A DNA stretch of 64,000 nt from Salvelinus alpinus (taxonomy: Eukaryota > Chordata > Actinopteri > Salmoniformes > Salmonidae): positions 34,225,106 through 34,289,105 of the forward strand of contig NC_092100.1 of assembly GCF_045679555.1 (NCBI RefSeq), read 5' to 3'. The first letter of the stretch is position 1, and each line of letters starts with the position of its first letter. Below are positions 33,006-47,148 of the stretch, piece after piece. The position numbers and the translations under genes are program-made. Below the pieces are notes generated by a model. That model made no database searches. It was not told where the DNA came from and saw nothing but the letters and a program-made list of their open reading frames with translations.

Positions 33006-34640
<1,635 letters not shown>

Positions 34641-34689
34641 CATTATATGTCTTACCATTTAGAAATAATAAAAGCATAATAAAAAGCAT

Positions 34690-35037
34690 TTCATGTATCT
34701 GGTCCCCCCCATTCGAACAAGTCATAAGTATTTGAAGTATGGTGGTTGAAAAAGTACCCAATGATGATGTAAAAGTAAAGATACCTTAATAAAAAATTAC
34801 TCAAGTACATGTCACCCAGTAAAATACTATTTGAGTAAAAGTCTAAAAGTATTTGGTTTTAAAGATACAGTGCATTCGGAAAGTTTTCAGACCCCTTGAC
34901 TTTTTCCACATCTTGTTACGTTACAGCCTTATTCTAAAATTAACTAAATATATTTTTTTTCCTGCTCATCAATCTACACACAATACCGCATAATGACAAA
35001 GCAAAATAAAAATAGTTTTTTATATTTTTGCAAATGT
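34690..35037. repeat. Dispersed repeat and solo Tc1-family end
   Basis: 34690-34865 contains 'GAGTAAAAGTCTAAAAGTAT', a repeat common in salmonid DNA. 34866-35037 begins TACAGTGCATTCGGAAAG and continues 'CAGACCCCTTGACTTTTTCC', the end of another Tc1 family. Only one end is present. Confidence 0.65.
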
Positions 35038-35274
35038 CTAGCAGGTGTCAGTAAAGCACCTTTTATGTGCTTGCTATTTTTCATGCGTGAATCCCTCACT
35101 AAATAAATAGTAGTCCTCTGTGCACTGTGAGGGTAAGGAATACTTTGAACCAGGAAACTACTCTGTGTAAACAAACAGGCCTAGAATTGAACAGTGGCAT
35201 AAAACTGCTAAGGTACTTGAATAAGACAGAATACCAAGCTGTCTGACTTTGATAAAGATAGCATATTACTTGTT

Positions 35275-35378
35275 AGATACTACTGCACTATCGGAGCTCA
35301 AAACACAAGCATTTCATTACACCTGCGATAACATCTGCTAAACACGTGTATGTGACCAATAACATTTTATTTTATTAG
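35275..35378 (+). mobile_element. LINE 3' tail fragment (RSg-1-like)
   Basis: 'CAAGCATTTCATTACACC', 'ATAACATCTGCTAAACACG' and 'GTATGTGACCAATAACAT' match the usual 3' tail of salmonid LINEs. Confidence 0.6.
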
Positions 35379-35774
35379 AATTTTTGTTCTCAAAATGTGT
35401 TTAGTGGAATTCAGGTTGAGTCTGCATGTAGATGTGGTTCGTTTTTCCTTATGTAGCAAGTTTTCTTTAATTGCTGCAATGTTATCTAAAGGCCTTTGCA
35501 GACTGTATGATTTTAGCCATCTTACAGCAAGATTTTTTCCAACGCATACAAATATACACATCGTGGGCAAATTTTTAGGTCGTAAACATTTGTCGGACGT
35601 CTTGGCTCTTTCAGTGTATCAGGGTCTAGGTCTGCCGATATAAATGCAGTGTAGCACATATTTCTCAATGCCAGATACGCATATAACAGTAACTTTACCT
35701 TTACCTTCTCCTTTGTTTCCCAAAAGCTATACGCTCATTTGATCTAATACCACCAGTCAACACAGAATCAGCAT
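35379..35774. other. Intergenic sequence, nothing recognised
   Basis: No gene or named repeat between the LINE tail and the minisatellite. Confidence 0.45.
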
Positions 35775-37365
35775 AGGGAGAGGAGCTACTAGTTGACCTA
35801 GCTTCAATACAAGTATATACTGGAGCTACCAGCCAACTAAGATTCAAGACGAGGAGATAGAGGAGCTACCAATACACCTAGTTTCAAGATGAGGAGATAG
35901 AGGAGCTACAAGTTGACCGAGCTTCAAGATGAGGAGAGAGAGGAGCTACCAGTCAACTAAGCTTCAAGACGAGGAGATAGAGGAGCTACCAATACACCTA
36001 GCTTCAAGATGAGGAGATAGAGGAGCTACCAGTTGACCTAGTTTCCAGATGAGGAGAGAGAGGAGCTACCAGTTGAAGTTGCTTCAAGATGAGGAGATAG
36101 AGGAGCTACCAGTCGACCTAGCTTCAAGATGAGGAGATACTGGAGCTACCAATCCACCTAACTGAGGAGATGAGGTGATAGAGGAGCTACCAGTCGACCT
36201 AGTTTCAAGATGAGGTGATAGAGGAGCTACCAGTTGACCTAGCTTTAAGATGAGGAGATAGAAGAGCTACCAGTCCACCTAGCTTCAAGATGAGGAGAGA
36301 AAGGAGCTACCAGTCGACCTAGCTGCAAGATGAGTAAATACTGGAGCTACCAGTCAACTAATCTTAAAGACGAAGAGATAGAGGACCTACCAATCAACCT
36401 AGCTTCACAATGAGGAGATAGAGGAGCTACCAGTTGACCTAGCTTCAAGATGAGGAGATAGAGGAGCTACCAGTCGACCTAGCTTCAAGATGAGGAGATA
36501 GAGGAGCTACCAGTCGACCTAGCTTCAAGATGAGTAGATACTGGAGCTACCAGTCAACTAATCTTCAAGACGAGGAGATAGAGCTACCAGTCGACCTAGC
36601 TTCAAGATAAGGAGATAGAGAAGCTACCAGTTGACCTCGTTTCAAGATGAGGAGTTAGAGGAGCTACCAATCCACCTAGCTTCAAGATGAGGAGATAGAG
36701 GAGCTACCAGTCAACTAAGCTTCAAGACGAGGAGATAGAGCTACCAGTCGACCTAGCTTCAAGATTAGGAGATAGAGGAGCTACCAGTTTACCTAGTTTC
36801 AAGATGAGGAGGTAGAGGAGCTACCAGTCGACCTAGTTTCAAGATGAGGAGTTAGAGGAGCTACCAATCCACCTAGCTTCAAGATGAGGAGATAGAGGAG
36901 CTTCCAGTCAACCTAGCTTCAAGATGAGGCGATAGAGGAGCTACCAGTCCACCTAGCTTCAAGATGAGGAGATAGAGGAGCTACCAGTCCACCTAGCTTC
37001 AAGATGAGGAGATAGAGGAGCTACCAGTCAACTAAGCTTCAAGATGAGGCGATAGAGGTGCTACCAGTTGACCTAGTTTTCAGATGAGGAGATAGAGGAG
37101 CTACCAGTCGACCTAGCTTCAGGATGAGGAGATAGAGGAGCTACCAGTCGACCTAGCTTCAAGATGAGGAGATAGAGGACCTACCAGTCGACCTAGCTTC
37201 AAGATGAGGAGATAGAGAAGCTACCACTCAACCTAGCTTCAAGATGAGGAGATAGAGGAGCTACCAATTGACCTAGCTTCCTGATGAGGAGATAGAGGAG
37301 CTACAAGTCGACAAAGCTTCAAGATGCGGCGATAGAGGAGCAACCAGTCCACCTAGCTTCAAGAC
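35775..37365 (+). repeat. 40-bp minisatellite, about 40 units
   Basis: Unit GAGGAGCTACCAGTCGACCT followed by AGCTTCAAGATGAGGAGATA. Units differ by scattered substitutions (CAGTCGACCT, CAGTTGACCT, CAATCCACCT, CAGTCAACTA) and some are short. 40 is not a multiple of three and stops occur in every frame, so it is not coding. Confidence 0.97.
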
Positions 37366-37527
37366 TAATACACACACAAACGTATGCATGCACACACACA
37401 CTTACACACATATGTAACGTAAGCAAATGGTCATCATCTTCTAGCCATGTAAGAGTGCAAGAGACAACAGCTGTACACCACCTTCTAATATCACATTTTC
37501 TCTCTCCTCTCTCCAGGAGTTGGACAA

Positions 37528-37962
37528 TCAAATCAAATCAAATCAAACTTTATTTGTCACATGCGCCGAATACAACAAGTCCTTAACAAGCCCTTAACCA
37601 ACAGTGCTGTTCAAAAAGAGTTAAGAAAATATTTACCTATAAACTAAAGTAAAAAAAGAACACAATAAAATAACAATAACGAGGCTATATACAGGGGGTA
37701 CCGGTACCGAGTCAATATGTGGGGGTACAGGTTAGTCGAGGTAATTTGTACATGTAGGTAGTGGTGAATTGACTATGCATAGATAATAAACAGCGAGTAG
37801 CAGCAGTGTACAAAACGAATGGGGGGGGGGTCAATGTAAATAGTCCGGTGGCCATTTGATTAATTGTTCAGCAGTCTTATGAGAGTGTTGCTGTGCTCAG
37901 TCTGTTGGTGATGGTGGCTGTGAGGAGTGTTGTAGCCAACTATAGAGCTGCGGATGCAGACA
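37528..37962 (-). mobile_element. RSg-1-type LINE 3' end (inverted partner of 42480-44035)
   Basis: (TCAAA)n and 'CTTTATTTGTCACATGCGCC' mark the 3' end on the minus strand. 'ACCGGTACCGAGTC' and 'AGTCCGGTGGCCATTTGAT' match the 3' UTR of the plus-strand copy at 43660-44033 in reverse orientation, roughly 350 bases. Confidence 0.88.
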
Positions 37963-39533
37963 TACACTACAGGTTCAAAGTTTTAGAACACCTACTCATT
38001 CAAGGGTTTTTCTTTATTTTTACTATTTTCTACATTGTAGAATAATAGTGACGACATCAACGCTATGAAATATATATGGAACCATGTAGAAACCCCAAAA
38101 AGTGTTAAACGAATCAAAATATATTTTATATTTGAGATTCTTCAAATAGCCACCCTTTGCCTTGATGACAGCTTTGCACATCCTTGGCATTCTCTCAACC
38201 AGCTTCATGAGGTAGTTACCTGGAATGCATTTCAATTAACAAGTGTGTCTTCTTAAAAGTTAATTTGTGGAATTTCTTTCCTTGTTAATGCGTTTGAGCC
38301 AATCAGTTGTGTTGTGACAAGGTAGGGGTGGTATACAGAATATAGCGCTATTTGGTAAAAGACCAAGTCCATATAATGGCAAGAACAGCTCAAATAAGCA
38401 AAGAGAAATGACAGTCCATCATTACTTTAAGACATGAAGGTCAGTCAATACGGAAAATGTCACAAACTTAGAAAGTTTCTTCAAGTGCAGTCACAAAAAC
38501 CATCAAGCGCTATGATGAAACTGGCTCTCATGAAGACCGCCACAGGAAAGGAAGACCCAGAGTTTCCTCTGCTGCAGAGAATAAGTTCATTAGAGTTACC
38601 AGCCTCAGAAATTACAGCCCAAATATATGCTTCGCGGGAGTTCAAGTAATAGACACATCTCAACATCAACTGTTCAGAGGAGACTGCATGAATCAGGCCT
38701 TCATGGTCAAATTGCTGCAAAGAAATCACTACTAAAGGACACCAATAAGAAAAAGAGACTTGCTTGGGCCAAGAAACACGAGCAATGGACATTAGACCGG
38801 TGGAAATTTGTCCTTTGGACTGGAGTCCAAATTGGAGATTTTTGGTTTCAACCTCTGTGTCTTTGTGAGATGCGGTGTGAGTGAACGGATGATCTCCGCA
38901 TGTTTATTTCCCACCATAGAGCAAGGAGGAGGAGGTGTTATGTTGTGGGGGTGCTTTGCTGGTGACACTGTCTGTGATTTATTTAAAATTCAAGGCACAC
39001 TTAACCAGCATGGCTACCACAGCATTCTGCAGCGATACACCATCCCATCTGGTTTAGGCTTAGTGGGACTATCATTTGTTTTTCAACAGGACAATGACCC
39101 AACACAACTCCAGGCTGTGTAAGGGCTATTTGACCAAGAAGGAGAGTGATGGAGTGCTGCATCAGATGATCTGGCCTCCACATTCCCCCGACCTCAACCA
39201 AATTGAGATGGTTTGAGATGGGTCGGACCGCGGAGTGAAGGAAAAGCAGCCAACAAGTGATCAGCATATTGTTGGAACTCCTTCAAGACTGTTGGAAAAG
39301 TATTCCAGTTGAAGCTGGTTGAGAGAATGCCAAGAGTGTGCAAAGCTGTCATCAAGGCAAAGGGTGGCTATTTGAAAAATCTCAAATCTCAAATATATTT
39401 CAACACTTTTTTGGTTATAACATGATTCCATATGGGTTATTTAGTAGTTTTGATGTCTTCACTATTAAAATTGCAAGAATAAAGAAAAACCCTTGAATGA
39501 GTAGGTGTTCTAAAACATTTGACCGGTAGTGTA
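37963..39533 (+). mobile_element. Tc1-like transposon, decayed
   Basis: Ends 'GAACACCTACTCATTCAAGG' in inverted orientation with TA flanks. Plus-strand transposase remnants: 'MARTAQISKE' at 38379, then stops; '[20 protein letters not shown]' and 'WKFVLWT' around 38720-38820; 'GGGGVMLWGCFAGDTV' and 'VFQQDNDPTQ' at 38930-39100; 'HSPDLNQIEMV' near 39185. Many frame changes. Related decayed copy at 54664-55908. Confidence 0.85.
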
Positions 39534-39564
39534 GGTCGCAAACAGAGTGTGATGAAACACATAT

Positions 39565-39568
<4 letters not shown>

Positions 39569-39638
<70 letters not shown>
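39569..39638 (+). repeat. (CA)n microsatellite
   Basis: About 70 bases of uninterrupted CA between a Tc1 element and a cadherin exon. Confidence 0.98.
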
Positions 39639-39639
<1 letters not shown>

Positions 39640-40238
39640 GTTGTGGTCAGGTGTATTGACCCCCCCCTCCCTGTCAGGTGATGTGGTAACCCTGAGCACT
39701 AAGAGACTGTTGTCGCGTGGGGAGTACCAGGTGTTGCTGAGTGTGTATCTCTGAGATACCAGCTCTACCAGGAAGAGGTATGTCAGTGCAGGGGGACCGT
39801 AGACATCCGTGTAATGCTTCCGTTCTTTTACACGCATGTTATTGTCTATTTAACAGAATTGGGTGTTGGAATATACCGTTTTTCCCTTTGGAAGAGAAGG
39901 CTATGTTGACAGTCCAACAACCGTAGTGATTTCATGTATGCCTATACAGTGTACTAGGTCATTTATGTAATCTGTCTCCCCCTCAGTGTTGCTGCTGCTG
40001 CTGTTCCTGCGGAAGAGGGGACCAGTGAAGAAGAACGTCCTGCTGAAGGAAGAGGAAGTCAAAGACAACATTTACTACTGTGATGAGGAGGGGGAGGAGA
40101 GAATTACCAGGTGAGAGGAGAAGAGAGGAGAGGGGGAAGGAGAGAAGAGGACGGGGAAGAGGTGAAAGGAGAGAGCATAGTCTTACTATTGAGAGAGGCC
40201 GACATAGTCAGATCTGGCTTTCAAGAGAAGACAAGCTA

Positions 40239-40436
40239 TGTTGGGGCGGCAGGTAGCCTAGTGTGTTGGGCCAGTAACCGAAAGCTTGCTAGATCAAATC
40301 CCAGAGCTGACAAGGTACAAATCTGTTGTTCTGCCCCTGAACATGGCAGTTAACCCACTGTTCCTAGGCTGTTGTTGTAAATAATAATTTGTTCTTAACT
40401 GACTTGCCTAGTTAAATAAAGGTTAAATATATATAT
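40239..40436 (+). mobile_element. HpaI-type SINE
   Basis: tRNA-Lys-like head ('GGTAGCCTAGTGTGTTGGGC', AGATCAAATCCC), body 'GTTCTGCCCCTGAACATGGC', tail 'TTGCCTAGTTAAATAAAGG'. It lies in an intron of the cadherin relic. Confidence 0.9.
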
Positions 40437-40444
40437 ATATATTT

Positions 40445-41040
40445 TTTCACACTGCCCACAAAATGAGATGGAAACTGAGCTGCACATTGTAACCTCCCGC
40501 CAAATGTATGACCATATTAGAGGCACATACATTGACCCACAAAGAATTAGAAAACAAATCCAATTTTGATATACTCCCAAATATATTAGGTGAAATACCA
40601 CAGTGTGCCATCACAGCAGCAAGATTTGTGACCTGTTGCCACAAGAAAGGGGCAATCAGTGAAAAACAAACACCCTTGTTGTCACGCCTGCTCTCGCTCT
40701 TCCCCCCTGGCGCTCGAGGACTCCCCAGCATTACATTTGCTCAGTACATTGTTTTCACTGAGGAAATGTACAAGTCTGCTGTTAATGATAATGCAGAGGA
40801 TTTTCCCAAGGTTGCTGTTGACGCATATCCCACGGTAGTTATTGGGGTCAAATTTGTCACCACTTTTGTGGATTGGGGTGACCAGTCCTTGGTTCCAAAT
40901 ATTGGGGAAGATGTCAGAGCTAAGGATGATGTTAAAGAGTTTAAGTATAGCCAATTGGAATTTGTTGTCTGTATATTTTATAATTTCATTGAGGATACCA
41001 TCAACATCACAGGCCTTTTTGGGTTGAAGGGTTTTCATTT
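40445..41040 (-). mobile_element. LINE fragment, reverse transcriptase start plus 3' region
   Basis: Minus-strand frame 41038-40682 reads 'KKACDVDGILNEIIKYTDNK' and 'GLVTPIHKSGDKFDPNNYRG', the first reverse transcriptase blocks. It is followed after a deletion by sequence ('CTGTGATGGCACACTGTGG') that I associate with the 3' region of the same LINE. It lies in the relic cadherin gene. Confidence 0.7.
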
Positions 41041-41159
41041 ATAATCTACCAGACTGTCTCTTTCCAGACTATGATCTGAGCCAGCTCCACAGAGGTCTGA
41101 ATAACCATCCTGAGAATGTTGTGCCGTCGTGGCCCCTATGGCTGGACTCCTACCCTTGT

Positions 41160-42479
41160 GCATAAAAAACACCTTTATAATATGGTATTTGCAGGCCAAC
41201 AACAAAATACAATTCCTAATGTGATGAGTAGCCTAAGTTTAGGACAAGATTCGGTAACAGTAGTCACTGCAGTCTAAAGTCAATTTCAATAAATGTGTCA
41301 AAATTATATAATTCCTCCTGTCTAGACATAAATAAATAAATCATTAAAAATACTTCACCAGAGAGCATGACTTAGCCACAGAGGATCATTAGCTTTTTTT
41401 AAAGCTGTGGATTGTTTCAAATCACAAGCGTGTAGGCCTATATACACAGTTTGGGCAGCGTGCGTGGCAATAAGGGAAGGGCCTGGCTGATTATTGAGAT
41501 GTGGCTGCCAGTGAAAAGCAATGCATCTAAGATATGTGTAAAGATAGTGTCTTCAGTATAATTTGAAATGTTGAGACAAGAAGAACAGGAGGGGGGTGTA
41601 TGGCAAAGATATAGGCTCATCTCGCTCCAGAATGCGCTCAGCTCTCCATAATGCGCTGAGTTGTCTCCCACCAATTCTTGCACATTCATTGTTTTATTGT
41701 GTTAATTGTTTGCCCTTTGATTGTTTATTTTCCCCATTACATTAACCACATGACAATGATTTTGAGAAACAAAAACATTATTATTCAAATGAAACTGTTC
41801 AACAAATATGCGCATATGAAAATCACAACTGGCAGGTAGATCGGTAGAAATGGTCAAATCAATTGTAAGCTTCCTCAAACTTGAAACTCAAACTTAAAAA
41901 TCACGACTCTAGGAACAGACCATTGTGAAAAGAGAGCACATTGCTTTGTACTGCATAATTACAATGGGTGTGTGTGAGAGAGAGATAAGGAGAAGGTGTG
42001 TTGTCACTAAGATTGTGCCTATTAAAACTGAGCACAAATAATAAGCTATGCATCTTGCTTGCTATGGGCAGGAGCAGGCCTGCAAGCCGAGGGCAACAGA
42101 ATGCCTTTTCCTTATTTTATATTTTTTCCGTTCCCTTTCACCAAGTTTAGAATTGTAAACTAATAGAAAAAAGTGAAGAACTAATTGCAAGCACTGTTCC
42201 AGATCACTTCATATCCACCACAAGCGGGAGAGAAGAGAAAGGGGAGAGGGACAGATAGGGAGAGAGACCTGACTTAATTCAAACTAAACTGTCTATACAG
42301 CAGAGCGTGTGTCGGACTCCAAACTCCCACAACTGAATAGATAAGAGCATATCATGAGCACACCGCTTACAAAACAGAGCTGAGAGCTCTCCATGCACAA
42401 TGGGGCCCATATATAAATATTCTATGTTCTTTCCCCTCCCCTACCCCAATCCCATTATCATTTAGATCAATAATGCAAC
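41160..42479. other. AT-rich intergenic sequence, nothing named
   Basis: No coding signal. 41290-42200 has the look of old dispersed repeat DNA but I cannot assign it. Confidence 0.4.
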
Positions 42480-44035
42480 ACTAATTGTTACAGTTTTAGC
42501 ACATCACCACCATGGAGTACTGCAGCACCTTCAGCACCCTTACTTCCTGCGGCTATGTACGACTGGAGATAATTCGATTTGGATAGTAGGGTTATAGAAG
42601 TTCCATCTGAATTGCAAGGGATGGGTAACCTGTTTAGCTGAAAAGCAGAAAGTACCAGTGACTTTCTCAATACGGAAGTGGTCAGATGACACGGATGCTA
42701 CGCTACAGGACTGTTTTGATAGCACAGACTGGAATATGTTCCGGGATTCATTCAATGGCATTGAGGAGTATACCACCACAGTCATCGGCTTCAACAATAA
42801 TTGCATCGACGACGTCATCCCCACAGTGACCATACGTACATATCCCAACCAGAAGCCATGGATTACAGGCAACATCCGCATCGAGCTAAAGGCTAGAACT
42901 GCCGCTTTCAAGGAGCGGGACACTAATCGGGACGCATACAATAAAGCCTGCTATTTCCTCAGACGAATCATCAAACACGCAAAACATCAATTTAGGATTA
43001 AGATTGAATCCTACTACACCGGCTTTGACACTCGTCGGATGTAGCAGGGCTTGAAAACTATCACGGACTACAAGGGGAAACCCAGATGCGAGCTTCCCAG
43101 TGATGCGAGCCTACTAGACGAGCTAAATGCCTTTTATGCTTGCTTCGAGGCAAGCAACACTGAAGCGTGCATGAGAGCACCAGCTGTTCTAGATGACTGT
43201 GTGACAACGCTCTCGGTAGCCGATGTGAGCAAGACCTTTAAACAGGTCAACATTCACAAAGCCGTGGGGCCAGACAGATTAGCAGGACGTGTAATCAAAG
43301 CATGCGGGGACCAACTGGCATGTGTCTTCACTGACGTTTTCAACCTCTCCCTGACCGAGTCTGTAATACCTACATGTTTCAAGCAGACTCCCATAGTCCC
43401 TGTGCCCAAGGAAGCAAAGGTAACCTGCCTAAATGATTACCGCTCCGTAGCACTCACGTCGGTAGCCATGAAGTGCTTTCAAAGGCTTTGAAAGGCTTGT
43501 CAACAGCATCTTTCCGGATACCCTAGACCCACTCCAATTCGCATACCGACCCAAAAGATCCACAGATGACGCAATCTCAGTCGCACTCCACACTGCCCTT
43601 TCCTACCTGGACAAAAGGCACGACAACACCTTTTCCCCCTCAGGAGACTGACAACCCCCAAGCCATAAGACTGCTGAACAATTAGTCAAATGGCCACCGG
43701 ACTATTTACATTGATACCCCCCCATTTGTTTTGTACACTGCTGCTACTCCCTGTTTATTATTTATACATAGTCACTTCACCCCTACCTACATGTACAGAT
43801 TACCTCAACTAGCCTGTACCCCTGCACATTGACTCGGTACCGGTACCCGCTGTACATAGCCTTGTTATTGTTATTTTATTGTGTTACTTTTTATTATTAT
43901 TTACTTTAGTTTATTTGGTAAATATTTTCTTAACTCTTTATTGAACTGCACTGTTGGTTAAGTGCTTGTAAGTAAGCATTTCACGGTAAGGTTGTATTCG
44001 GCGCATGTGACAAATAAAGTTTGATTTGATTTGAT
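42480..44035 (+). mobile_element. RSg-1-type LINE with large internal deletion
   Basis: Plus-strand frames 42658-43044 ('YPNQKPWITGNIRIELKART') and 43051-43491 ('NIHKAVGPDRLAGRVIKACG', 'TPIVPVPKEAKVTCLNDYRS') cover the linker and the start of the reverse transcriptase. 'DPLQFAYRPKRSTDDAI' near 43530 is followed by a jump from 'YLDKRHDNTF' to the 3' UTR, so the catalytic (YADD-type) core is missing. It ends in a 'TTTGATTTGATTTGATG' tail. Its 3' UTR is the inverted partner of 37528-37962. Confidence 0.88.
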
Positions 44036-45117
44036 GACGAAGCCGGCCACCTTCTCACCTGTTTATCATGTTTCAACAATAACTGCCTGTATGTGTTCAT
44101 TCCTGCTCTTGGATAAAATGAAAAAAGGATCGGGGAAACACAGAGAGACGCATGAGTTATCTTGATTTATAATTGTATTGTTGTAGAATGATGACTCCTA
44201 GTGCCTGTACACTTTAAGAACTTTATTCTCTATCTTTCTTTTTTATCATCTCTGTAACTCTGGATGTATAAATACAGAGTGTATGTATATTGTTTTTAGG
44301 AAACTGTAATTTATAATGTACCTGTGAATGTAATGAGGTGTCCTGTTAGAGGCACTCATTGTCATAAACCCTCAGCACCAGGTCATAACGGCACACCTTT
44401 AGAGATGACCTCATACTCAGAATGACACTGCTCTCTGACAACACATAAAACCCCACAAAGTTGAATGCCAGTTTTCATATGGCAATACCCAAAAAGCACA
44501 ACACAACAGTTACAATAAAATCAGACACACATGCAGTCACTCACTCAGTCATTCACTCATGGTTGTCGTTCATGCGGACGCTCCAGTATTTCTGAGACAG
44601 TCCCACTTGCTCTGTTTTGAAGGGCTGGGACAGGCTGGGCCCGTCGGGGTTTCCGACGGAGATGTCCAGCAACTGGGGCTGCCGGCTGCGGAGGGTCAAT
44701 GGTCGGAGCATTGTCGTTTACATCCTCTAGCTCAATCACTAGGGACCATGTGCCTGTGGCTGGGACCTCACCTGGAAGAGAGAGAGACAGTAAGGGAATG
44801 TGTGTCTGTTAGAGTTGCTGCCAGCATCCATCTATTACTGTATCTGTTATAATAAATGTCTGACTAGACGGCTGCATAGAAGATAGAGGGCAAGCTATGT
44901 CTATTGTGTGAATATTTCCGTACCATTGTCAATAGCTAGGATGAGAGCTGTGTATGTGCCATCTGTAACTAAAGGAGACTCTCTGTCCATAGGATTCCTG
45001 ATCTGGAGCTGACCAGTGGTCTCATTGAGGCTCAGCCACCCACCACGGTCACTGGCCATCCTGTACCTGAAACACACATGCGCACTAAAATAGAGCTAGG
45101 CTTTAGCTCAGCGAACT

Positions 45118-45275
45118 TACATTTACATTTAAGTCATTTAGCAGACGCTCTTGTCCAGAGCGACTTACAAATTGGAAAGTTCATACATATTCATCCTGGT
45201 CCCCCTGTGGGGAATGAACCCACAACCCTGGCGTTGCAAGCGCCATGCTCTACCAACTGAGCCACACGGGACCAC
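45118..45275 (-). mobile_element. V-SINE-like element
   Basis: Minus strand: tRNA-like head with A-box-like 'TGGCTCAGTTGGTAGAGC' and B-box-like GGTTCATTCC, followed by the core 'AGAGCGTCTGCTAAATGAC' (reverse of the plus-strand text). It lies in an intron of the cadherin relic. Confidence 0.8.
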
Positions 45276-45984
45276 GATAGTCTTGTAGTCTTGTGTAGCC
45301 CAGACGACCCATGTTCAAACCCAGTTGTTCACATATATTGTATCACCTGACCGTCTGTGCCATGGTGGTGTCTGGGTCAATGGCTGTGTAGAGGACCAGG
45401 TCACTGTCCACAAGAGACCACCACCTCATTCTCCACCACCACCAACAGACTGAACACAGTAACACTCTCATAGTCCAAATCCTGAGAGACATAAAAAGAG
45501 AGAAAGAATTGTCTAAATGACCACATAGGGCATACCTTTCAGAATGAATAAATAATGAATAAATAACCGGTCATAGAACATTGTTATATAACATTGTTAA
45601 CCTTGGCGGTGGTGATGATTCCCTGGTCTCCGGTAGGTCCAGTGGAGTTGTTGAACTTGCCATCGGTGTCTCCCTGTACAATTCTGAACCGGCTCCTCCA
45701 GGCTGGTGAATGGGGGTAGTCAGCATCTGTCACAGCCATCACCATCACCACCACTAAGGCAGGCATCTGGTTCTCTGGGACTGAGGCTGTGTACTGGCAA
45801 ATAGATGGGAGACAGGGTGGGTGATTAACAGGAGAGTTAATTGAATGCAAGCAGATGACAATAATCCCAGGAAATTCTAATTGGGTAAACTGATTTGTCC
45901 CAGTGTTGTTGGACTTGTACGCTTATATAGTTATATGAATTAATATCTGTGCAGCCTCAGGGTTGCTGCCCAGAAAGGGATTTT

Positions 45985-46750
45985 GGTTAAAATGTGTTTT
46001 TCTTGCAACTCTGCCTAGAAGGCCAGCATCCCGGAATCGCCTCTTCACTGTTGACGTTGAGACTGATGTTTTGTGGGTAATATTTAATAAAGCTGCCAGT
46101 TGAGGACTTGTGAGGTGTCTGTTTCTCAAACTAGACACTCGAATGTACTTGTTCTCCTGCTCAGTTGTGCACCGGGGCCTCCCACTCCTCTTTCTATTCT
46201 GGTTAGATCCAGTTTGCGCTGTTCTGTGAAGGGAGATCTTCAGTTTCTTGGCAATTTCTCGCATGGAATAGCCTTCATTTCTCAGAACAAGAATAGACTG
46301 ATGAGTTTCAGAATAAAGCACTTTGTTTCTAGACATTTTGAGCCTGTAATCGAACCCACAAATGCTGATGCTCCAGATACTCAACTAGTCTAAAGAAGGT
46401 CAGTTTTATTGCTTCTTTAATCAGAACAACAGTTTTCAGCTGTGCTAACATAATTGCAAAAGGGTTTTCTGATGATAAATTAGCCTTTTAAAATTATAAA
46501 CTTGGATTAGCTAACACAACGTGCCATAGGAACACAGGAGTGATGGTTAGTGATAATGGGCCTCTGTACGCCTATGTAGATATTCCATAAGAAATCAGCC
46601 GTTTCCAGCTACAATAGTCATGTACAACATTAACAATGTCTACACTGCATTTCTGATCAATTTGATGTTATTTTAATGGACAAAAAATGATTTTTTTTTT
46701 AAAAAACAAGGACATTTCTAAGTGACCCCAAACTTTTGAACGGTAGTGTA
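45985..46750 (-). mobile_element. Tc1-like element, truncated after the HTH region
   Basis: The right end reads 'TACACTACCGTTCAAAAG' on the minus strand. The transposase N-terminus begins MSRNKVLYSETHQSILVLR with 'STSTVKRRFRDAGLLGRVAR'. The catalytic part and the other terminal repeat are lost. Confidence 0.85.
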
Positions 46751-47148
46751 TGGCTTATAAAAGATAATGATACATACATCACACTTTACACAAAGATCTA
46801 AACATCCACGCTACATTAACTGGCATACTGTAAGTACTGTATGTCTGGTCCCAACTCTATATCACTCAGTATCACTCATACTGTGAAGGTCTACACAGTC
46901 AGTACACTACATCAGTCACAATAAACTACTGCCATTACTGTCACTGTCAATACTGTCACACTGATGAAAGTAAATGGGATTCCTCCATTTTGTTTTCCTG
47001 TAACAGTGTGCCACGGTGTTACCGTACGGTCTATTTGGCCTGTTGCTCCCGGTCCAAGGGTTCCATGACAAACAGCCAACCAGTGTTCTTCTCAATTCTA
47101 AATCGGCCAATTGGAGGCTGGTCCTCCCCCTGGTCTGTGATCTTAAAA

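Larger units (their letters stand above)
39678..41159 (+). pseudogene. E-cadherin-like relic, block 2: late EC5, membrane and cytoplasmic exons
   Basis: Three exon-like pieces stand in correct 5'-3' order on the plus strand. 39678-39754, preceded by CTGTCAG, reads 'GDVVTLSTKRLLSRGEYQV' and matches the end of cadherin repeat EC5 before an early stop. 39987-40110 has acceptor CCCCCTCAG and donor GTGAGA. It reads '[11 protein letters not shown]', then '[13 protein letters not shown]', the end of the transmembrane helix and the juxtamembrane p120-catenin region (E-cadherin [20 protein letters not shown]). 41067-41159 reads 'DYDLSQLHRGLNNHPE', the following cytoplasmic segment, then diverges to a stop. 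The beta-catenin-binding end is absent and the splice phases of the second and third pieces do not agree. The opposite orientation to the rest of the gene (44553-50593) is the notable point. Confidence 0.85.

Noticed and set aside
44559-44852. 97-codon plus-strand frame
   Set aside because: Opposite strand of cadherin EC5 exon sequence, which matches the family on the minus strand.
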